Numbered from the stretch's first letter, positions 37,545-47,406 are shown. The stretch is DNA of 64,000 nt from an uncultured Prevotella sp. (GCA_900322035.1 ONYL01000004.1:1-64000); one strand, 5' to 3'. The notes: generated from the letters alone by a model not told the origin. Made by a program: numbers and translations.

Positions 37545-38126
37545 TCAAATGGAATGGGTGAGGTCGTATTGTAGGTGGCGCATGGGGTGTCCGCCCCACT
37601 CCGCGTCATTGACATATTCGAATCCCACCTCCCTGTAGAGTCGTTCAGCCTTTGGGTTACCCTTATCAACGAGCAGCCCCACCTTCGGCAATTTCAACCG
37701 TCGTGCCTTATCGATGGACGCCTTGAGTAGAGCCGTGGCCACGCCGCGGTGGCGGAAGTTGGCGTCCACACAGAGACTATCCAGGTAGAGTTCGCCCTCT
37801 GCTGTCTCAAGTGGCATATTGCTGTGGTCCATACCAAACCGCCTGAAAGCCTCTTCAATAAAAGGCTTGCGCAGCCTCAGGAGCGAAGCTCCGTCGTAAC
37901 TGACGCAGATGCCTGCCAACTCATCGCTGTCGCTGAGCGCGACCAGCGTATTGAGGTAGCTGTACTGCGAGTCGGTACGCTCCACAAGATCTGTCATGAG
38001 ATGATGGAAGGAGGCCAGTCCTTGCCGGGGACCGGTTAGGTTCAGGCAGCATTCTTCGCTCATTGCCTCCATGATACGGGAGGCTATCCAGGATGCCCAA
38101 TTGCGCTGGGCGTTCACTATTTTCAT
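37545..38126 (-). CDS. GNAT family N-acetyltransferase
   Basis: A cytoplasmic acetyltransferase of 193 residues. The acetyl-CoA-binding region is LYLDSLCVDANFRHRGVATALLKA (about residues 110-134), with the R/Q-x-x-G-x-A type pyrophosphate loop RHRGVA, and a C-terminal GNPKAERLYREVGFEYV block typical of GNATs. The substrate is unknown. Its start overlaps the mfd stop by 4 bases, so it is translated from the mfd message. Confidence 0.88.
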   Translation of the reverse strand: MKIVNAQRNWASWIASRIMEAMSEECCLNLTGPRQGLASFHHLMTDLVERTDSQYSYLNTLVALSDSDELAGICVSYDGASLLRLRKPFIEEAFRRFGMDHSNMPLETAEGELYLDSLCVDANFRHRGVATALLKASIDKARRLKLPKVGLLVDKGNPKAERLYREVGFEYVNDAEWGGHPMRHLQYDLTHSI

Positions 38127-41100
38127 CTTTTCTTGTTTTCTTTGTTATCTTCTTCTATGTCTTCCAATACATCGACGGCATCAGCCACGGTGGCTATCTG
38201 ATCCACGTGCATAAGCCGTCGGCCCTTAATTTCCTTAATGGCACATCGGCGTGGATTGCAGCCGATATAGTCGAGTATCTTATCGAAAGCCTTACTCTTA
38301 TAAAAGGCGCTGTGGGGATTGGAGACAAACTGCATCACCATCTTTCCGCCGCGCAACGAGATTTTTTCACAGCCCAGCCGCTTGCCTAAGCGTCGCAGCA
38401 GCACCACCCGCATGAGTTCCTCCCCTTCTTCAGGAACAGGACCAAAGCGGTCGATGAGACGTTTGCGGTAGTCTTCGAGGGTACGGTCGTCCTCTATATT
38501 GTCCAATTCGCGATAGAGCAGCATTCTCTCTCCGCTCCCGGGGACATAGTTGTCGGGGAAATACATCTGCAAGTCACTGTCGATGTTGCAGTCTTCAACA
38601 AATTCGTCACCGCTGAATTCCCGTCCCTGGGCCATCTCCTGTGCGTAGAGGTCACTGAATTCATCGTTCTTGAGTTCGGTCACGGCCTGACTCAAGATCT
38701 TCTGATAGGTTTCGTAGCCTAAATCCTCCATAAATCCACTCTGCTCAGCCCCGAGGAGATTGCCCGCTCCCCGAATGTCGAGATCCTGCATGGCGAGATT
38801 GAATCCGCTTCCCAATTCAGAGAAATTCTCCAGGGCTTCGAGCCTACGGCGTGAGTCGGGAGGCAGAACGCTCTTGGGTGGTGCCAAAAGATAGCAGAAT
38901 GCCTTGCGGTCGCCGCGTCCCACACGACCACGCATTTGGTGAAGATCACTCAATCCGAAGCGCTGGGCATCAGCTATGATGATGGTGTTGGCGTTGGGAA
39001 TGTCAATGCCGTTCTCTACAATGGTGGTGGAAAGCAGCACATCGTAGTCGTAGTTCATGAATCCAAGAATAATCTTCTCTAATTCCTCTGGGTTCATCTG
39101 CCCATGTCCAATGGCTATCCTGCAGTCGGGCACATACTTGTGAATGAGGCTTTTCATTTCCTGCAAATTACTGATGCGACTACAAACGAAATAGACCTGT
39201 CCGTTGCGGCTCATTTCGAAGTTGATGGCATCCGCAATGACTTCATGACCGAAGGTCGTCAGTTCTGTCTGGATGGGATAGCGGTTGGGCGGTGGAGTGC
39301 GTATGATGCTCATGTCGCGCGCTCCCATGAGCGAGAACTGCAATGTGCGCGGAATAGGCGTAGCCGACATCGTGAGCGTGTCGACGTTAGTCTTGAGCTT
39401 ACGAAGTTTTTCCTTTGTTGCAACGCCAAACTTTTGCTCCTCATCAATAATAAGCAGTCCGAGGTCGTGCCACTTCACGGCCTTGCCGATGAGTTTGTGG
39501 GTGCCGATGAGAATATCTATTTTCCCTGCCGCCAAGTCGTCCAAAACTTGATGCGTCTTTTTGGTCGAACGTGAACGTGAAAGATAATCTACTCGAACGG
39601 GGAAATCGTGGAGCCGGCGTGTGAAAGTCTGGTAGTGCTGATAGGCAAGAACCGTAGTGGGCACAAGTACAGCCACCTGTTTGGAGTCGCAGGCTGCCTT
39701 GAAGGCCGCACGGATAGCCACCTCGGTCTTGCCGAATCCCACATCGCCACAGATGAGTCGGTCCATAGGATGAGCACTCTCCATATCGGCCTTGACGTCT
39801 TGAGTTGCCTTAAGTTGGTCGGGAGTGTCCTCATAGAAGAAGCTGGCCTCAAGCTCGTGCTGCATGAAGGAATCCGGACTAAAGGCAAAGCCTTTTTCAT
39901 AGCGCCGCTTGGCATAGAGCTTGATGAGATCGCGCGCAATGTCCTTGATGCGCTTTTTGGCGCGCTCCTTCATGCGGTCCCATGCTCCGGTGCCGAGAAC
40001 GCTCAGCCGTGGGGGCTGTCCGGTCTCGTTGGAGCGGTACTTGCTGATTTTATAGAGCGAGTGGATGGAAACATCCACCTTGTCGTTGTTCTGATAGATG
40101 ATGCGGATGACTTCTTTGAACCCTTTGTCGGTGGGCACGCGGAGCAGTCCGCCAAATTTGCCGATTCCATAATCCACATGGACGATAAAGTCGCCGGGTT
40201 CCATCTCTTGCAGTTCCTTCATCGTCAGCGCCATCTTGCCGCTGCGGGCGCGGTCACTCTTGAGGCTGTATTTGTGGAAGCGGTCGAAGATCTGATGATC
40301 GGTGAAACAGCAGATCTTCAGCGTGTTGTCGATGAATCCCTCGTGGATGGTTTTCTCCACTGGAGTAAATTCAATAGGACGCTGGCTCCATTCGCCATTT
40401 TGCAGTGTCACCGACTCGCCCGACTCGTCCATACCGTTGAAGATGTCGCGCAATCTTTCCTGCTGCCGTTGGCTGTCGGCAAGAATATAGATATGGTAGC
40501 CCTTGATGAGATAGCTTTCGATCGACTGGCGCAACAAGTCAAAATTCTTGTGAAACAAGGGCTGGGGAGAGATGTTGAAGCGCAACAGGGCTTGTGACTT
40601 CTTATTTGCGTCATGACTCAGCTCGGCAATGCGCAAGTGTTGTGTGGCCTCATCCAAAGAAGAGAGAGGCATCAAGGTGTTTTCGCTCTTGAGCTCATCC
40701 TTGATGGCTTGTTGTTCCATTTCCGTAGCTCCCGCCATACGGTCAGTGACAGCTTGCGACGAGAAGCCTTCCTCATAGATATGTCCTATGGTCTGACGGA
40801 TATAGTCGAAATCCTTGGCCACGATCAGGGAGTTTTTCGCCAGCAGAGAAGGAAAGGGTATTTTGTCATTCTTGATTTGGGCAAGCTCCGGCACGATGGC
40901 GATCTCTTGGCAAAGGTCCTTCGACAACTGATCTTCGACCTCAAAGGTTCGAATGCTGTCCACCTCATCGTCGAAGAAATCAATACGGTATGGAAGCTCG
41001 CAACTGTAAGAATAGACATCGAGGATGCTTCCACGCACGGCAAATTGTCCGGGTTCGTAAACGTAATCCTGCTGAGAAAAGCCGAACTCCCGCAATTTGT

Positions 41101-41593
41101 GTTCCACATCAATGATGTCCACCCGTTGTCCCCGTTTGATGGATATGCGTCTCTCGTCGAGATGTTGTTGCGACACCACCAATTCGCTCAGAGCCTCAGG
41201 ATAGGTCACAATATAAAGAAAAGGTGCAGCAGTATCACCCCCCTGGTATGAAGAGAGTCGAGTGAGGACTTCTGTGCGCAGGATCTCGTTGGCGGCATCA
41301 CGCTGCCCGTATTTCACAGCGCGCTTGTAAGAGGACGGGAAGAACAGGACGTTGTCGTTGCCGATGAGCTGTGTGAGATCATGATAAAAATAGCCAGCCT
41401 CGTCGGCATCCTGCCCTACGAACATCACCTCCCGATGAATTTGTGGGGCAATGGCAGCAAACAAAACCGCGCTTGCCGATGCCTGCAGTCCGCCCAGCGA
41501 GACGGTGCGGAGGGAGTCGTCGGTAAGCGCCTTTACGAGGGCCTCTGCCTGAGAGGCCTTGGCATAGAGGTGAAGAAAATCTTGTGGGGTCAA
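38123..41593 (-). CDS. mfd: transcription-repair coupling factor
   Basis: A DNA translocase that removes RNA polymerase stalled at lesions and recruits UvrA. The 1156-residue layout is the UvrB-like N-terminal part (about 1-400), the RNA-polymerase-interacting domain (about 450-530: GDFIVHVDYGIGKFGGL), the RecG-like translocase with Walker A GDVGFGKTEVAIRA, the DEEQKFGV box and GRVGRGDRKAFCYL, and the C-terminal TRCF domain. GT2, plsC and others lie upstream; gnat is coupled downstream. Confidence 0.97.
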   Translation of the reverse strand: MTPQDFLHLYAKASQAEALVKALTDDSLRTVSLGGLQASASAVLFAAIAPQIHREVMFVGQDADEAGYFYHDLTQLIGNDNVLFFPSSYKRAVKYGQRDAANEILRTEVLTRLSSYQGGDTAAPFLYIVTYPEALSELVVSQQHLDERRISIKRGQRVDIIDVEHKLREFGFSQQDYVYEPGQFAVRGSILDVYSYSCELPYRIDFFDDEVDSIRTFEVEDQLSKDLCQEIAIVPELAQIKNDKIPFPSLLAKNSLIVAKDFDYIRQTIGHIYEEGFSSQAVTDRMAGATEMEQQAIKDELKSENTLMPLSSLDEATQHLRIAELSHDANKKSQALLRFNISPQPLFHKNFDLLRQSIESYLIKGYHIYILADSQRQQERLRDIFNGMDESGESVTLQNGEWSQRPIEFTPVEKTIHEGFIDNTLKICCFTDHQIFDRFHKYSLKSDRARSGKMALTMKELQEMEPGDFIVHVDYGIGKFGGLLRVPTDKGFKEVIRIIYQNNDKVDVSIHSLYKISKYRSNETGQPPRLSVLGTGAWDRMKERAKKRIKDIARDLIKLYAKRRYEKGFAFSPDSFMQHELEASFFYEDTPDQLKATQDVKADMESAHPMDRLICGDVGFGKTEVAIRAAFKAACDSKQVAVLVPTTVLAYQHYQTFTRRLHDFPVRVDYLSRSRSTKKTHQVLDDLAAGKIDILIGTHKLIGKAVKWHDLGLLIIDEEQKFGVATKEKLRKLKTNVDTLTMSATPIPRTLQFSLMGARDMSIIRTPPPNRYPIQTELTTFGHEVIADAINFEMSRNGQVYFVCSRISNLQEMKSLIHKYVPDCRIAIGHGQMNPEELEKIILGFMNYDYDVLLSTTIVENGIDIPNANTIIIADAQRFGLSDLHQMRGRVGRGDRKAFCYLLAPPKSVLPPDSRRRLEALENFSELGSGFNLAMQDLDIRGAGNLLGAEQSGFMEDLGYETYQKILSQAVTELKNDEFSDLYAQEMAQGREFSGDEFVEDCNIDSDLQMYFPDNYVPGSGERMLLYRELDNIEDDRTLEDYRKRLIDRFGPVPEEGEELMRVVLLRRLGKRLGCEKISLRGGKMVMQFVSNPHSAFYKSKAFDKILDYIGCNPRRCAIKEIKGRRLMHVDQIATVADAVDVLEDIEEDNKENKKR

Positions 41594-41599
41594 TGGTGG

Positions 41600-42349
41600 C
41601 TAATCTACAATTTGGGGATATTTTCTGAACCAGCCATCAAGACGCAGGCGCATGACGCCAAAGAAAGCCTCACTGAATATGCCACCACTCATTTTGCTGG
41701 TTCCCTCACGCCGATTGACAAACACCACCGGCACCTCCTTGATTTTAAATCCTATCTTATAAGCTGTAAACTTCATCTCGATCTGGAATCCATAACCTTT
41801 AAAGCGAATCTCATCAAGAGGTATCGTCTCCAAGACACGGCGACGGTAGCACACAAATCCCGCAGTAGTATCGTGCACTTTGAATCCGGTGACGATGCGT
41901 ACATACTGCGAGGCAAAGTAACTCATCAGCACACGTCCGATGGGCCAGTTGACAACATTCACTCCACTCACATAGCGCGATCCAATGGCCAGATCGAAGC
42001 CCTCGTCGTGAGTAGCATGATAGAGGCGCGGAAGATCGTTGGGATTGTGGCTGAAGTCGGCGTCCATCTCAAAGATGTAGTCGTATTTATGTTCCAGCGA
42101 CCATTTGAATCCAGTGATATAGGCTGTTCCCAATCCCTGTTTTCCCCTGCGTTTGATGATGAAGAGGCGGTCGCTGAATTCGGTACTCATCAGGCGCTCT
42201 ACAATGGCGGCCGTTCCGTCGGGACTACCATCGTCGATGACAAGGATATGAAAGCACTTCTCAAGTCCAAACACGGCCCTGATGATCTTCTCTATATTTT
42301 CCTTTTCATTATAAGTCGGAATAATGACTATGGAATCGCTGGAATTCAT
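41600..42349 (-). CDS. GT2 glycosyltransferase, dolichyl/polyprenyl-phosphate mannose synthase type
   Basis: A 249-residue enzyme of the GT-A fold that transfers a sugar from a nucleotide donor to a polyprenyl phosphate carrier. Marks are VIPTYNEKENIEKI, VIDDGSPDGT, and the metal-binding EMDADFSHNPND with the DxD-like site. No C-terminal membrane helices are present, as in the soluble DPM1 class. The donor sugar is not certain. A -7 box TAACTTTG (42379-42372, minus strand) stands 23 bases before its start. Confidence 0.9.
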   Translation of the reverse strand: MNSSDSIVIIPTYNEKENIEKIIRAVFGLEKCFHILVIDDGSPDGTAAIVERLMSTEFSDRLFIIKRRGKQGLGTAYITGFKWSLEHKYDYIFEMDADFSHNPNDLPRLYHATHDEGFDLAIGSRYVSGVNVVNWPIGRVLMSYFASQYVRIVTGFKVHDTTAGFVCYRRRVLETIPLDEIRFKGYGFQIEMKFTAYKIGFKIKEVPVVFVNRREGTSKMSGGIFSEAFFGVMRLRLDGWFRKYPQIVD

Positions 42350-42371
42350 TTCTTGCTTATATTTTATATTG

Positions 42372-42402
42372 CAAAGTTACGAATATTCTTAGAAAAGTCG
42401 AA
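42372..42402 (-). promoter_or_regulatory. promoter of the GT2-mfd-GNAT unit
   Basis: On the minus strand TAACTTTG (42379-42372) is preceded at 19 bases by TTCG (42402-42399), one base off the -33 TTTG. Confidence 0.5.
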
Positions 42403-42461
42403 AAAAAACTACATTATTTTTGTATTTTCTCGGCATCACAGCTTTCATATCGTGCAAAATG

Positions 42462-43220
42462 TTATTGGTCAGGGTTTTCTACATACCCCTGATATTCCGG
42501 TACCAATCCGCTCATCACCGCTTCATAGCTCAGTTTTTCCATGCGCAGGATATTCTCCCGGCTCTTGCCCTGCGGCTCTATGGGCTCATGGATGGTGAGT
42601 TTGAGAGGATGCCAGACGACGAAATGCAAATCGCGCATGCGCGGCATGACGTTGAAAGAGCCATTGATGGTAAGCGGAACGACGGGAAGTTGAAGCTCGT
42701 CGGCCAGCATAAAGGCACCGCGGCGGAACGTACCCATATGACCGGTGAACGTGCGAGCCCCTTCGGGGAAGACAACGAGCGACATACCCTCCTGCAATAT
42801 CTCACGCGCCTCTTCGTAAGTCTTTCTGACCTTGCTGGCTCCACCACGGTCGACAAAGATATGGTGGGCGCATTTGCATGCATAGCCGACAAAGGGTATC
42901 CGGGCCAACTGGTGCTTCATCATCCATTTGAAATTACGGTTCAAGAATCCGTAGATGAGGAAAATGTCGAAAGCTCCCTGGTGGTTGGCCACAAACACAT
43001 AGCTTTGTCCGGGCTTGAGGTTTTCACGTCCTTCCACTTTTACGGGCAGGAAGAGCAGCCGGATGACACTGCGCGCCCAGTAGCGGCCGGGGTAATAGCC
43101 CCAGAAATGACCATTGCCCAACGTGCATCCCACCACGGTGATGATGGAGATAAACAGTGAAATGAGAATAAAAAGCGGTAAGAATACCACCACCTGATAG
43201 ATGCGATAGAGATATTTCAT
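42462..43220 (-). CDS. plsC: 1-acyl-sn-glycerol-3-phosphate acyltransferase
   Basis: Makes phosphatidic acid in phospholipid synthesis at the inner membrane. A 252-residue protein with an N-terminal membrane helix (about 10-30). It carries the acyltransferase motif I ANHQGAFDIF (NHx4D), motif III VFPEGARTF and the later PVVPLTINGS block. The start overlaps the upstream metallophosphoesterase stop by 4 bases. Confidence 0.92.
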   Translation of the reverse strand: MKYLYRIYQVVVFLPLFILISLFISIITVVGCTLGNGHFWGYYPGRYWARSVIRLLFLPVKVEGRENLKPGQSYVFVANHQGAFDIFLIYGFLNRNFKWMMKHQLARIPFVGYACKCAHHIFVDRGGASKVRKTYEEAREILQEGMSLVVFPEGARTFTGHMGTFRRGAFMLADELQLPVVPLTINGSFNVMPRMRDLHFVVWHPLKLTIHEPIEPQGKSRENILRMEKLSYEAVMSGLVPEYQGYVENPDQ

Positions 43221-44386
43221 CGTTTTTGCTTTAAGGTGAATACGATTATTTCAGCAGGCATATTGAAACGGAATGGTACCAGGGCACCGATACCACCGGT
43301 GACGTAGAGTTTCCGGTTGCCTTCCTCGTAGAGCCCGAAGTCGGGGTCGCCATGGATTTCGGTGGGCCGCAATCCGAAGAGGCTCATCTGTCCGCCGTGA
43401 GTATGCCCGCTTAAAGTCAGTTGCACATTAGAGTGAGGAAGGATATCGCTGCGCCATGCTTTGGGTGTATGTTGCAGCATCACCACGAAGGCTCCTGGCA
43501 GCAGTCCGCTAAGTGAGGCGTGCAGGTCGCAGCGTTCCGGGAATATGCCACCGCCATAATTGCCCTCTCCGGCAATGACGAGCGAGTCGGCACCGCGCCT
43601 GATGATTCTGTGCTCGTTTTGGAGAAGTAGCCAGCCACAATCGCGCTCCAGACGCTGGGTTTCGCACTCATTGGCAGCTTTCACCACACTGTCGGCCGTG
43701 ATGTAGAAACTGTAGTCGTGATTGCCCAACACGGAGAACACTCCATCCCTGGCACTCAGCCGGGAAAGTTCGCCCACGAAGGGTTTTATCTCTGATGGCT
43801 GCAGGTTTTCCAAGTCACCCGTGAAGACAATCATGTCGGCCTTTTGAGCATTGATACTGTCCAAGTCACGTTGCAACAGGCGCTTATTGCGTCCATGGAA
43901 AGATCCCACGTGAGCGTCGGAGAAGAGCACGATGCGGTAGCCGTCGAATGCCGGGGGAAGATCGGCAAACTCCAACTCCACCCGCTTCACCACGAATTGC
44001 CTGATGCCATATACGCAGGCGTAGAAGTAGGACACGATGACAGATATGGCGACAAAGATACCCAAGACGTTACCATAGTTGTATGTGGTGTGAAAGATCT
44101 TCTTGATCATGTATCCTGCTAAAGAGAAAACAGCGAAGAAGAGCTTCGGGCCTGAAGTAAATGCGAAGAGTGCCATGTACACTTTCAGCCAGACCACGTC
44201 GGCAGGAGCGAAAGTGTGCAGACCCGCCAAGATAAGGGTATAGCCCACCATCACCACTGTTGGCAGCCACCAAACGAGCCGCCACCAGAAATGCTGGCGG
44301 AAATGCCTGCGCAGGAAATGCATGTCGAGATAGATTTCCGGCAGGATGATAGACAGCAACAGTGGAATAAGAATCCTGTGTATCAA
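43217..44386 (-). CDS. membrane-anchored metallophosphoesterase
   Basis: A 389-residue protein with about four N-terminal membrane helices (residues 1-135) and a calcineurin-like phosphoesterase domain. The dinuclear metal motifs are all present: FSDAHVGSFHG, FTGDLEN, GNHDYSF and SGHTHGGQ. This layout resembles YkuE-type enzymes and the lipid-active phosphoesterases. The substrate is unknown; placement before plsC makes a membrane lipid plausible but is not proof. Confidence 0.85.
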   Translation of the reverse strand: MIHRILIPLLLSIILPEIYLDMHFLRRHFRQHFWWRLVWWLPTVVMVGYTLILAGLHTFAPADVVWLKVYMALFAFTSGPKLFFAVFSLAGYMIKKIFHTTYNYGNVLGIFVAISVIVSYFYACVYGIRQFVVKRVELEFADLPPAFDGYRIVLFSDAHVGSFHGRNKRLLQRDLDSINAQKADMIVFTGDLENLQPSEIKPFVGELSRLSARDGVFSVLGNHDYSFYITADSVVKAANECETQRLERDCGWLLLQNEHRIIRRGADSLVIAGEGNYGGGIFPERCDLHASLSGLLPGAFVVMLQHTPKAWRSDILPHSNVQLTLSGHTHGGQMSLFGLRPTEIHGDPDFGLYEEGNRKLYVTGGIGALVPFRFNMPAEIIVFTLKQKR

Positions 44387-44387
44387 A

Positions 44388-45203
44388 TCAATCGTCGTTT
44401 AAATTGGCTTGCAGAAAACGTCGGATATAACCGGTGGGCACACCTCGGCGCCGGGCATAATCCTCAAGCTGGTCCTCGCCAATTGGACCAAGGGAGAAAT
44501 ACCTTGCCTCGGGATGAGCGAGCATGATACCCGACACGCTGGCATGGGGACGCATCATGCCGTTCTCGGTGAGGTGGACGCCTATGGATGAGAAGTCGAT
44601 AAGTGAATCAAGAACAAAATTTAGGCTGGTATCGGGCATGGAGGGGTAACCCACAGCTGGACGGATGCCTTGAAAACGTTCTGAAAGCAAATCCTCGATC
44701 GAAAGACTCTCGTGAGGAGCATAGCCCCAATAGGACCGTCTAACCTCAAGATGCATCAGTTCGGCTGAGGCCTCAGCCAACCGGTCGGCTATCGTCTGCG
44801 ACAACAGAGAGGCGTAGGGGTCGGAGGAAGCATCGACAATAGGCACTTGAGCCGTCGTGCAGAAAATACCAATCGTGTCTTTTTTTCCCATGGAAAGCGG
44901 TCTGACAAAGTCTGCCAGACAGAGATTGGGCTCACTGCCGCCATGCTGCTGTCGCAACAGGGGGATTCGCCCGCCATCAACAACAATGTCGTCGCCGTCA
45001 CTATTGGCATCAAACAGCCCAAACACGGCACGTCCCTCGTACAGCCCCTGCCAAGAAGAGAGTAGTTTCTCGGCATCGCCGCGCAAAGCCTGTTGTTCAT
45101 GGGCAGGCTTGCCATTCATGCTCCAAGCATGAAAAAAATAGATCCAGTTGATGTAGGGTCGAAGCTGGTCTACACAGAACCGGAGTGTCTTGTGCATTTT
45201 CAT
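44388..45203 (-). CDS. free-standing methionine synthase (MetH) activation domain protein
   Basis: A 271-residue protein that corresponds along its whole length to the C-terminal reactivation domain of cobalamin-dependent methionine synthase, which binds S-adenosylmethionine to remethylate oxidised cobalamin. Recognisable blocks in order: YINWIYFFHAWS, FGLFDANSDGDDI, IPLLRQQ, NLCLADFV, YWGYAPHESLS, the SAM-binding GIRPAVGYPSMPDT, LTENGMMRPHASVSG and DQLEDYARRRG. No homocysteine, folate or cobalamin domain is attached and no metH is visible in the window. It probably acts in trans on a truncated MetH elsewhere (inference). It overlaps pyrC by 4 bases. Confidence 0.88.
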   Translation of the reverse strand: MKMHKTLRFCVDQLRPYINWIYFFHAWSMNGKPAHEQQALRGDAEKLLSSWQGLYEGRAVFGLFDANSDGDDIVVDGGRIPLLRQQHGGSEPNLCLADFVRPLSMGKKDTIGIFCTTAQVPIVDASSDPYASLLSQTIADRLAEASAELMHLEVRRSYWGYAPHESLSIEDLLSERFQGIRPAVGYPSMPDTSLNFVLDSLIDFSSIGVHLTENGMMRPHASVSGIMLAHPEARYFSLGPIGEDQLEDYARRRGVPTGYIRRFLQANLNDD

Positions 45204-46552
45204 TGGTTGTCAAACAAAAGTTGCTCGCCCTTGCTGTCGTGAGCAAACACACCTTTATTATAGATGTGTTGTCCGTTGCAGAAGGTGTGTTCGACACGCC
45301 AATTGTAGACGTGTCCTTCCATCGGGCTCCACTTACATTTGCTTTGGATGATATTCTTCGTCACGGTCCACCCTGCGTGAGGTCTGACGATGGCAATGTC
45401 GGCATGATAGCCACGGCGCAGATAGCCCCGGCGGTCGATAGCGAAGAGACGCGCAGGATTGTGGCACATCAGTTCTACCATTCTCTCCATGCTCAGCTCA
45501 CCCTCGTCGACAAGCTGCAGCATACTCACCAGCGAGAACTGCACCATAGGCATACCCGACTTCGCCTTGGCCGCGCCGCCTTGCTTTTCCTCAAGGAGAT
45601 GGGGCGCGTGGTCGGTGCCGACAGTGAAGATAAGACCCGAGGCCAAGGCCTGACGCAGGGCCTGGCGGTCGGCCGATGTCTTGATGGCCGGATTACACTT
45701 GATGAGGGCTCCCAACCGGTCGTAGTCGCTCTCATCGAAGAGCAGATGAGCCAACACAGCCTCGCCAGTGATTTGCGGGAGCTGGTCGGTGACAGGCCGG
45801 TCGAGCAGCGACAGCTCGCGCGCCGTAGAGATATGGGCAATGTGCAGACGGGTGTCGTGGCGACGGGCAAGCTCCACGGCTTTCTCCGACGATTCGAAAC
45901 AAGCTTCGGCCGATCGGATCCGCGGATGCAACCGAATATCGGGATCGTTGCCGCAGGTAGCCTTTGCCTCCTGCATATTGCGGTTGACGATGGCAGTATC
46001 CTCACAGTGGGCCATGAGGGGCAGATGGAGCCGGGCCGATTCGGCAAACACCTTGTCGAGAGCTTCCTTGCGGTCGACGAGCATATTTCCGGTGCTTGAT
46101 CCCATGAAGAGCTTGATGCCAGGAACGAGACTCCTGTCGAGGCTCCCAAACAAGCTGGCATTGGTGTTGGTAGCACCGAAGAAAAAGCCATAATTCACGT
46201 GGCTCTTTCGGGCAGCCAATTGCCATTTCTGTTCCAGCGCTTCGATGGTTGTCGTTTGCGGCAAAGTGTTGGGCATTTCCAAATAGGATGTCACGCCTCC
46301 ATAGGCAGCCGCACGGCTCTCGCTCTCCATGTCGGCTTTGGAGGTAAGTCCCGGATCGCGGAAGTGAACGTGATCGTCGATGATGCCGGGCAACACAAAA
46401 CACCCCGTGGCATCTACTGTATGTTGGTAGTTGCCACGGGGATGCATATTTTCTTCCAGAATGTCGGCAATGACGCCGTTGTCGATGACGACCGAACCGC
46501 TGAAAGTCCGGCCTTCATTCACAATGCGTCCGCCGTAGATCAATGTTGTCAT
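45200..46552 (-). CDS. pyrC: dihydroorotase
   Basis: Third step of pyrimidine synthesis: cyclises carbamoyl-aspartate to dihydroorotate. A 450-residue amidohydrolase of the class I (PyrC/AllB-like) type with the metal site DDHVHFRDPG, a Lys-bearing strand near PGIKLFMGSSTGN, His ligands in LMAHCEDT and HIAHISTA, and the catalytic Asp in VGTDHAPH. Allantoinase is a related alternative, but the sequence and its solitary placement favour dihydroorotase. The MetH-activation gene overlaps its 3' end. Confidence 0.9.
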   Translation of the reverse strand: MTTLIYGGRIVNEGRTFSGSVVIDNGVIADILEENMHPRGNYQHTVDATGCFVLPGIIDDHVHFRDPGLTSKADMESESRAAAYGGVTSYLEMPNTLPQTTTIEALEQKWQLAARKSHVNYGFFFGATNTNASLFGSLDRSLVPGIKLFMGSSTGNMLVDRKEALDKVFAESARLHLPLMAHCEDTAIVNRNMQEAKATCGNDPDIRLHPRIRSAEACFESSEKAVELARRHDTRLHIAHISTARELSLLDRPVTDQLPQITGEAVLAHLLFDESDYDRLGALIKCNPAIKTSADRQALRQALASGLIFTVGTDHAPHLLEEKQGGAAKAKSGMPMVQFSLVSMLQLVDEGELSMERMVELMCHNPARLFAIDRRGYLRRGYHADIAIVRPHAGWTVTKNIIQSKCKWSPMEGHVYNWRVEHTFCNGQHIYNKGVFAHDSKGEQLLFDNQ

Positions 46553-46576
46553 GTCTGTTCATGTCTTTAGATAGGT

Positions 46577-47353
46577 TCAACGTGCGGCAGAGTCAGCAGG
46601 CTGGGCCATCTGCCGGGGAGTGGGAGGAGCCAACTGAGGAGCTTGTGCATTGGGATCCTGCTCCGTACCGTTCATGATGCGTTCGTTCTCCTGGGCTTTG
46701 CGATAGTAGTCCTTCACCATCTGATTATTTTTGAACTTAGGTGTGGCGCGGCTCATGATCTCCTCCACCCAAGCATCGGTCATGGGTGTACCGTTAAACC
46801 GCATGGAGCAGGCATTGAGAAACACCCACGGGCCAAGCACATTGTCGAAGTTCTCCGTGACAAAGCCGGTGAGCAGCCGATCCATCTTATCGTTGAGTTC
46901 GTTGCTTTTCTTCTCTACCTCCATCTGCACGGAGTTCATGTCCTCGCCGTTCATCATGGCCTGGTAGGGGCGGCGCTGCAGTTCTGAATATTGGTTGATG
47001 ATTTGCTGGTATTTACGCATGAAATTCGTCAGCTTGTCGTTGAGCGGTGTGCCTGTGGCCGAGCTCTGCGTGTTGTCGTCTTTTACGGTGATCTCACCTT
47101 CTTCCAACACCACAGGGAGTTGCCCGATCATGGCTACGCGCACGGAGTCCACGGGCCCGTCGAAATGAAACTGACCGTGAACCACTTCGCAAGAATCAAT
47201 ATTCTTGGGCTCATTGTTGTGCAGCACGGTGAGATAAATCTTGCTTTCCTCCAAATTTGAGTCGTTGGAAGTACCTTTAATATCATAGGTGCCGGCACAC
47301 GATGCGAAGCACAATGCTGAGAGAGTTGTAAACGCGTAAAGAATTCTATTCAT
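46577..47353 (-). CDS. DUF4369 lipoprotein
   Basis: A predicted lipoprotein of 258 residues: signal peptide with lipobox near FASC (lipidated Cys at about residue 19), then a beta-rich DUF4369 domain (about 25-125) of the type often placed before thioredoxin-like domains. The rest is a helical region and a Pro/Gln/Ala-rich tail. No CxxC thioredoxin site follows, so it is the DUF4369 form without the redox domain. It is the probable first gene of the pyrC-metH-activation-phosphoesterase-plsC run, with a -7 box TAACTTTG at 47384-47377 (minus). Confidence 0.75.
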   Translation of the reverse strand: MNRILYAFTTLSALCFASCAGTYDIKGTSNDSNLEESKIYLTVLHNNEPKNIDSCEVVHGQFHFDGPVDSVRVAMIGQLPVVLEEGEITVKDDNTQSSATGTPLNDKLTNFMRKYQQIINQYSELQRRPYQAMMNGEDMNSVQMEVEKKSNELNDKMDRLLTGFVTENFDNVLGPWVFLNACSMRFNGTPMTDAWVEEIMSRATPKFKNNQMVKDYYRKAQENERIMNGTEQDPNAQAPQLAPPTPRQMAQPADSAAR

Positions 47354-47376
47354 ATCTGAACCTTATTTCATCTTTA

Positions 47377-47406
47377 CAAAGTTAATATCTAATATTTGAG
47401 TAGAAA
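47377..47406 (-). promoter_or_regulatory. promoter of the DUF4369-pyrC-plsC run
   Basis: On the minus strand TAACTTTG (47384-47377) with TTTC (47406-47403) 18 bases upstream, close to the -33/-7 consensus; the ATG is at 47353. Confidence 0.5.
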
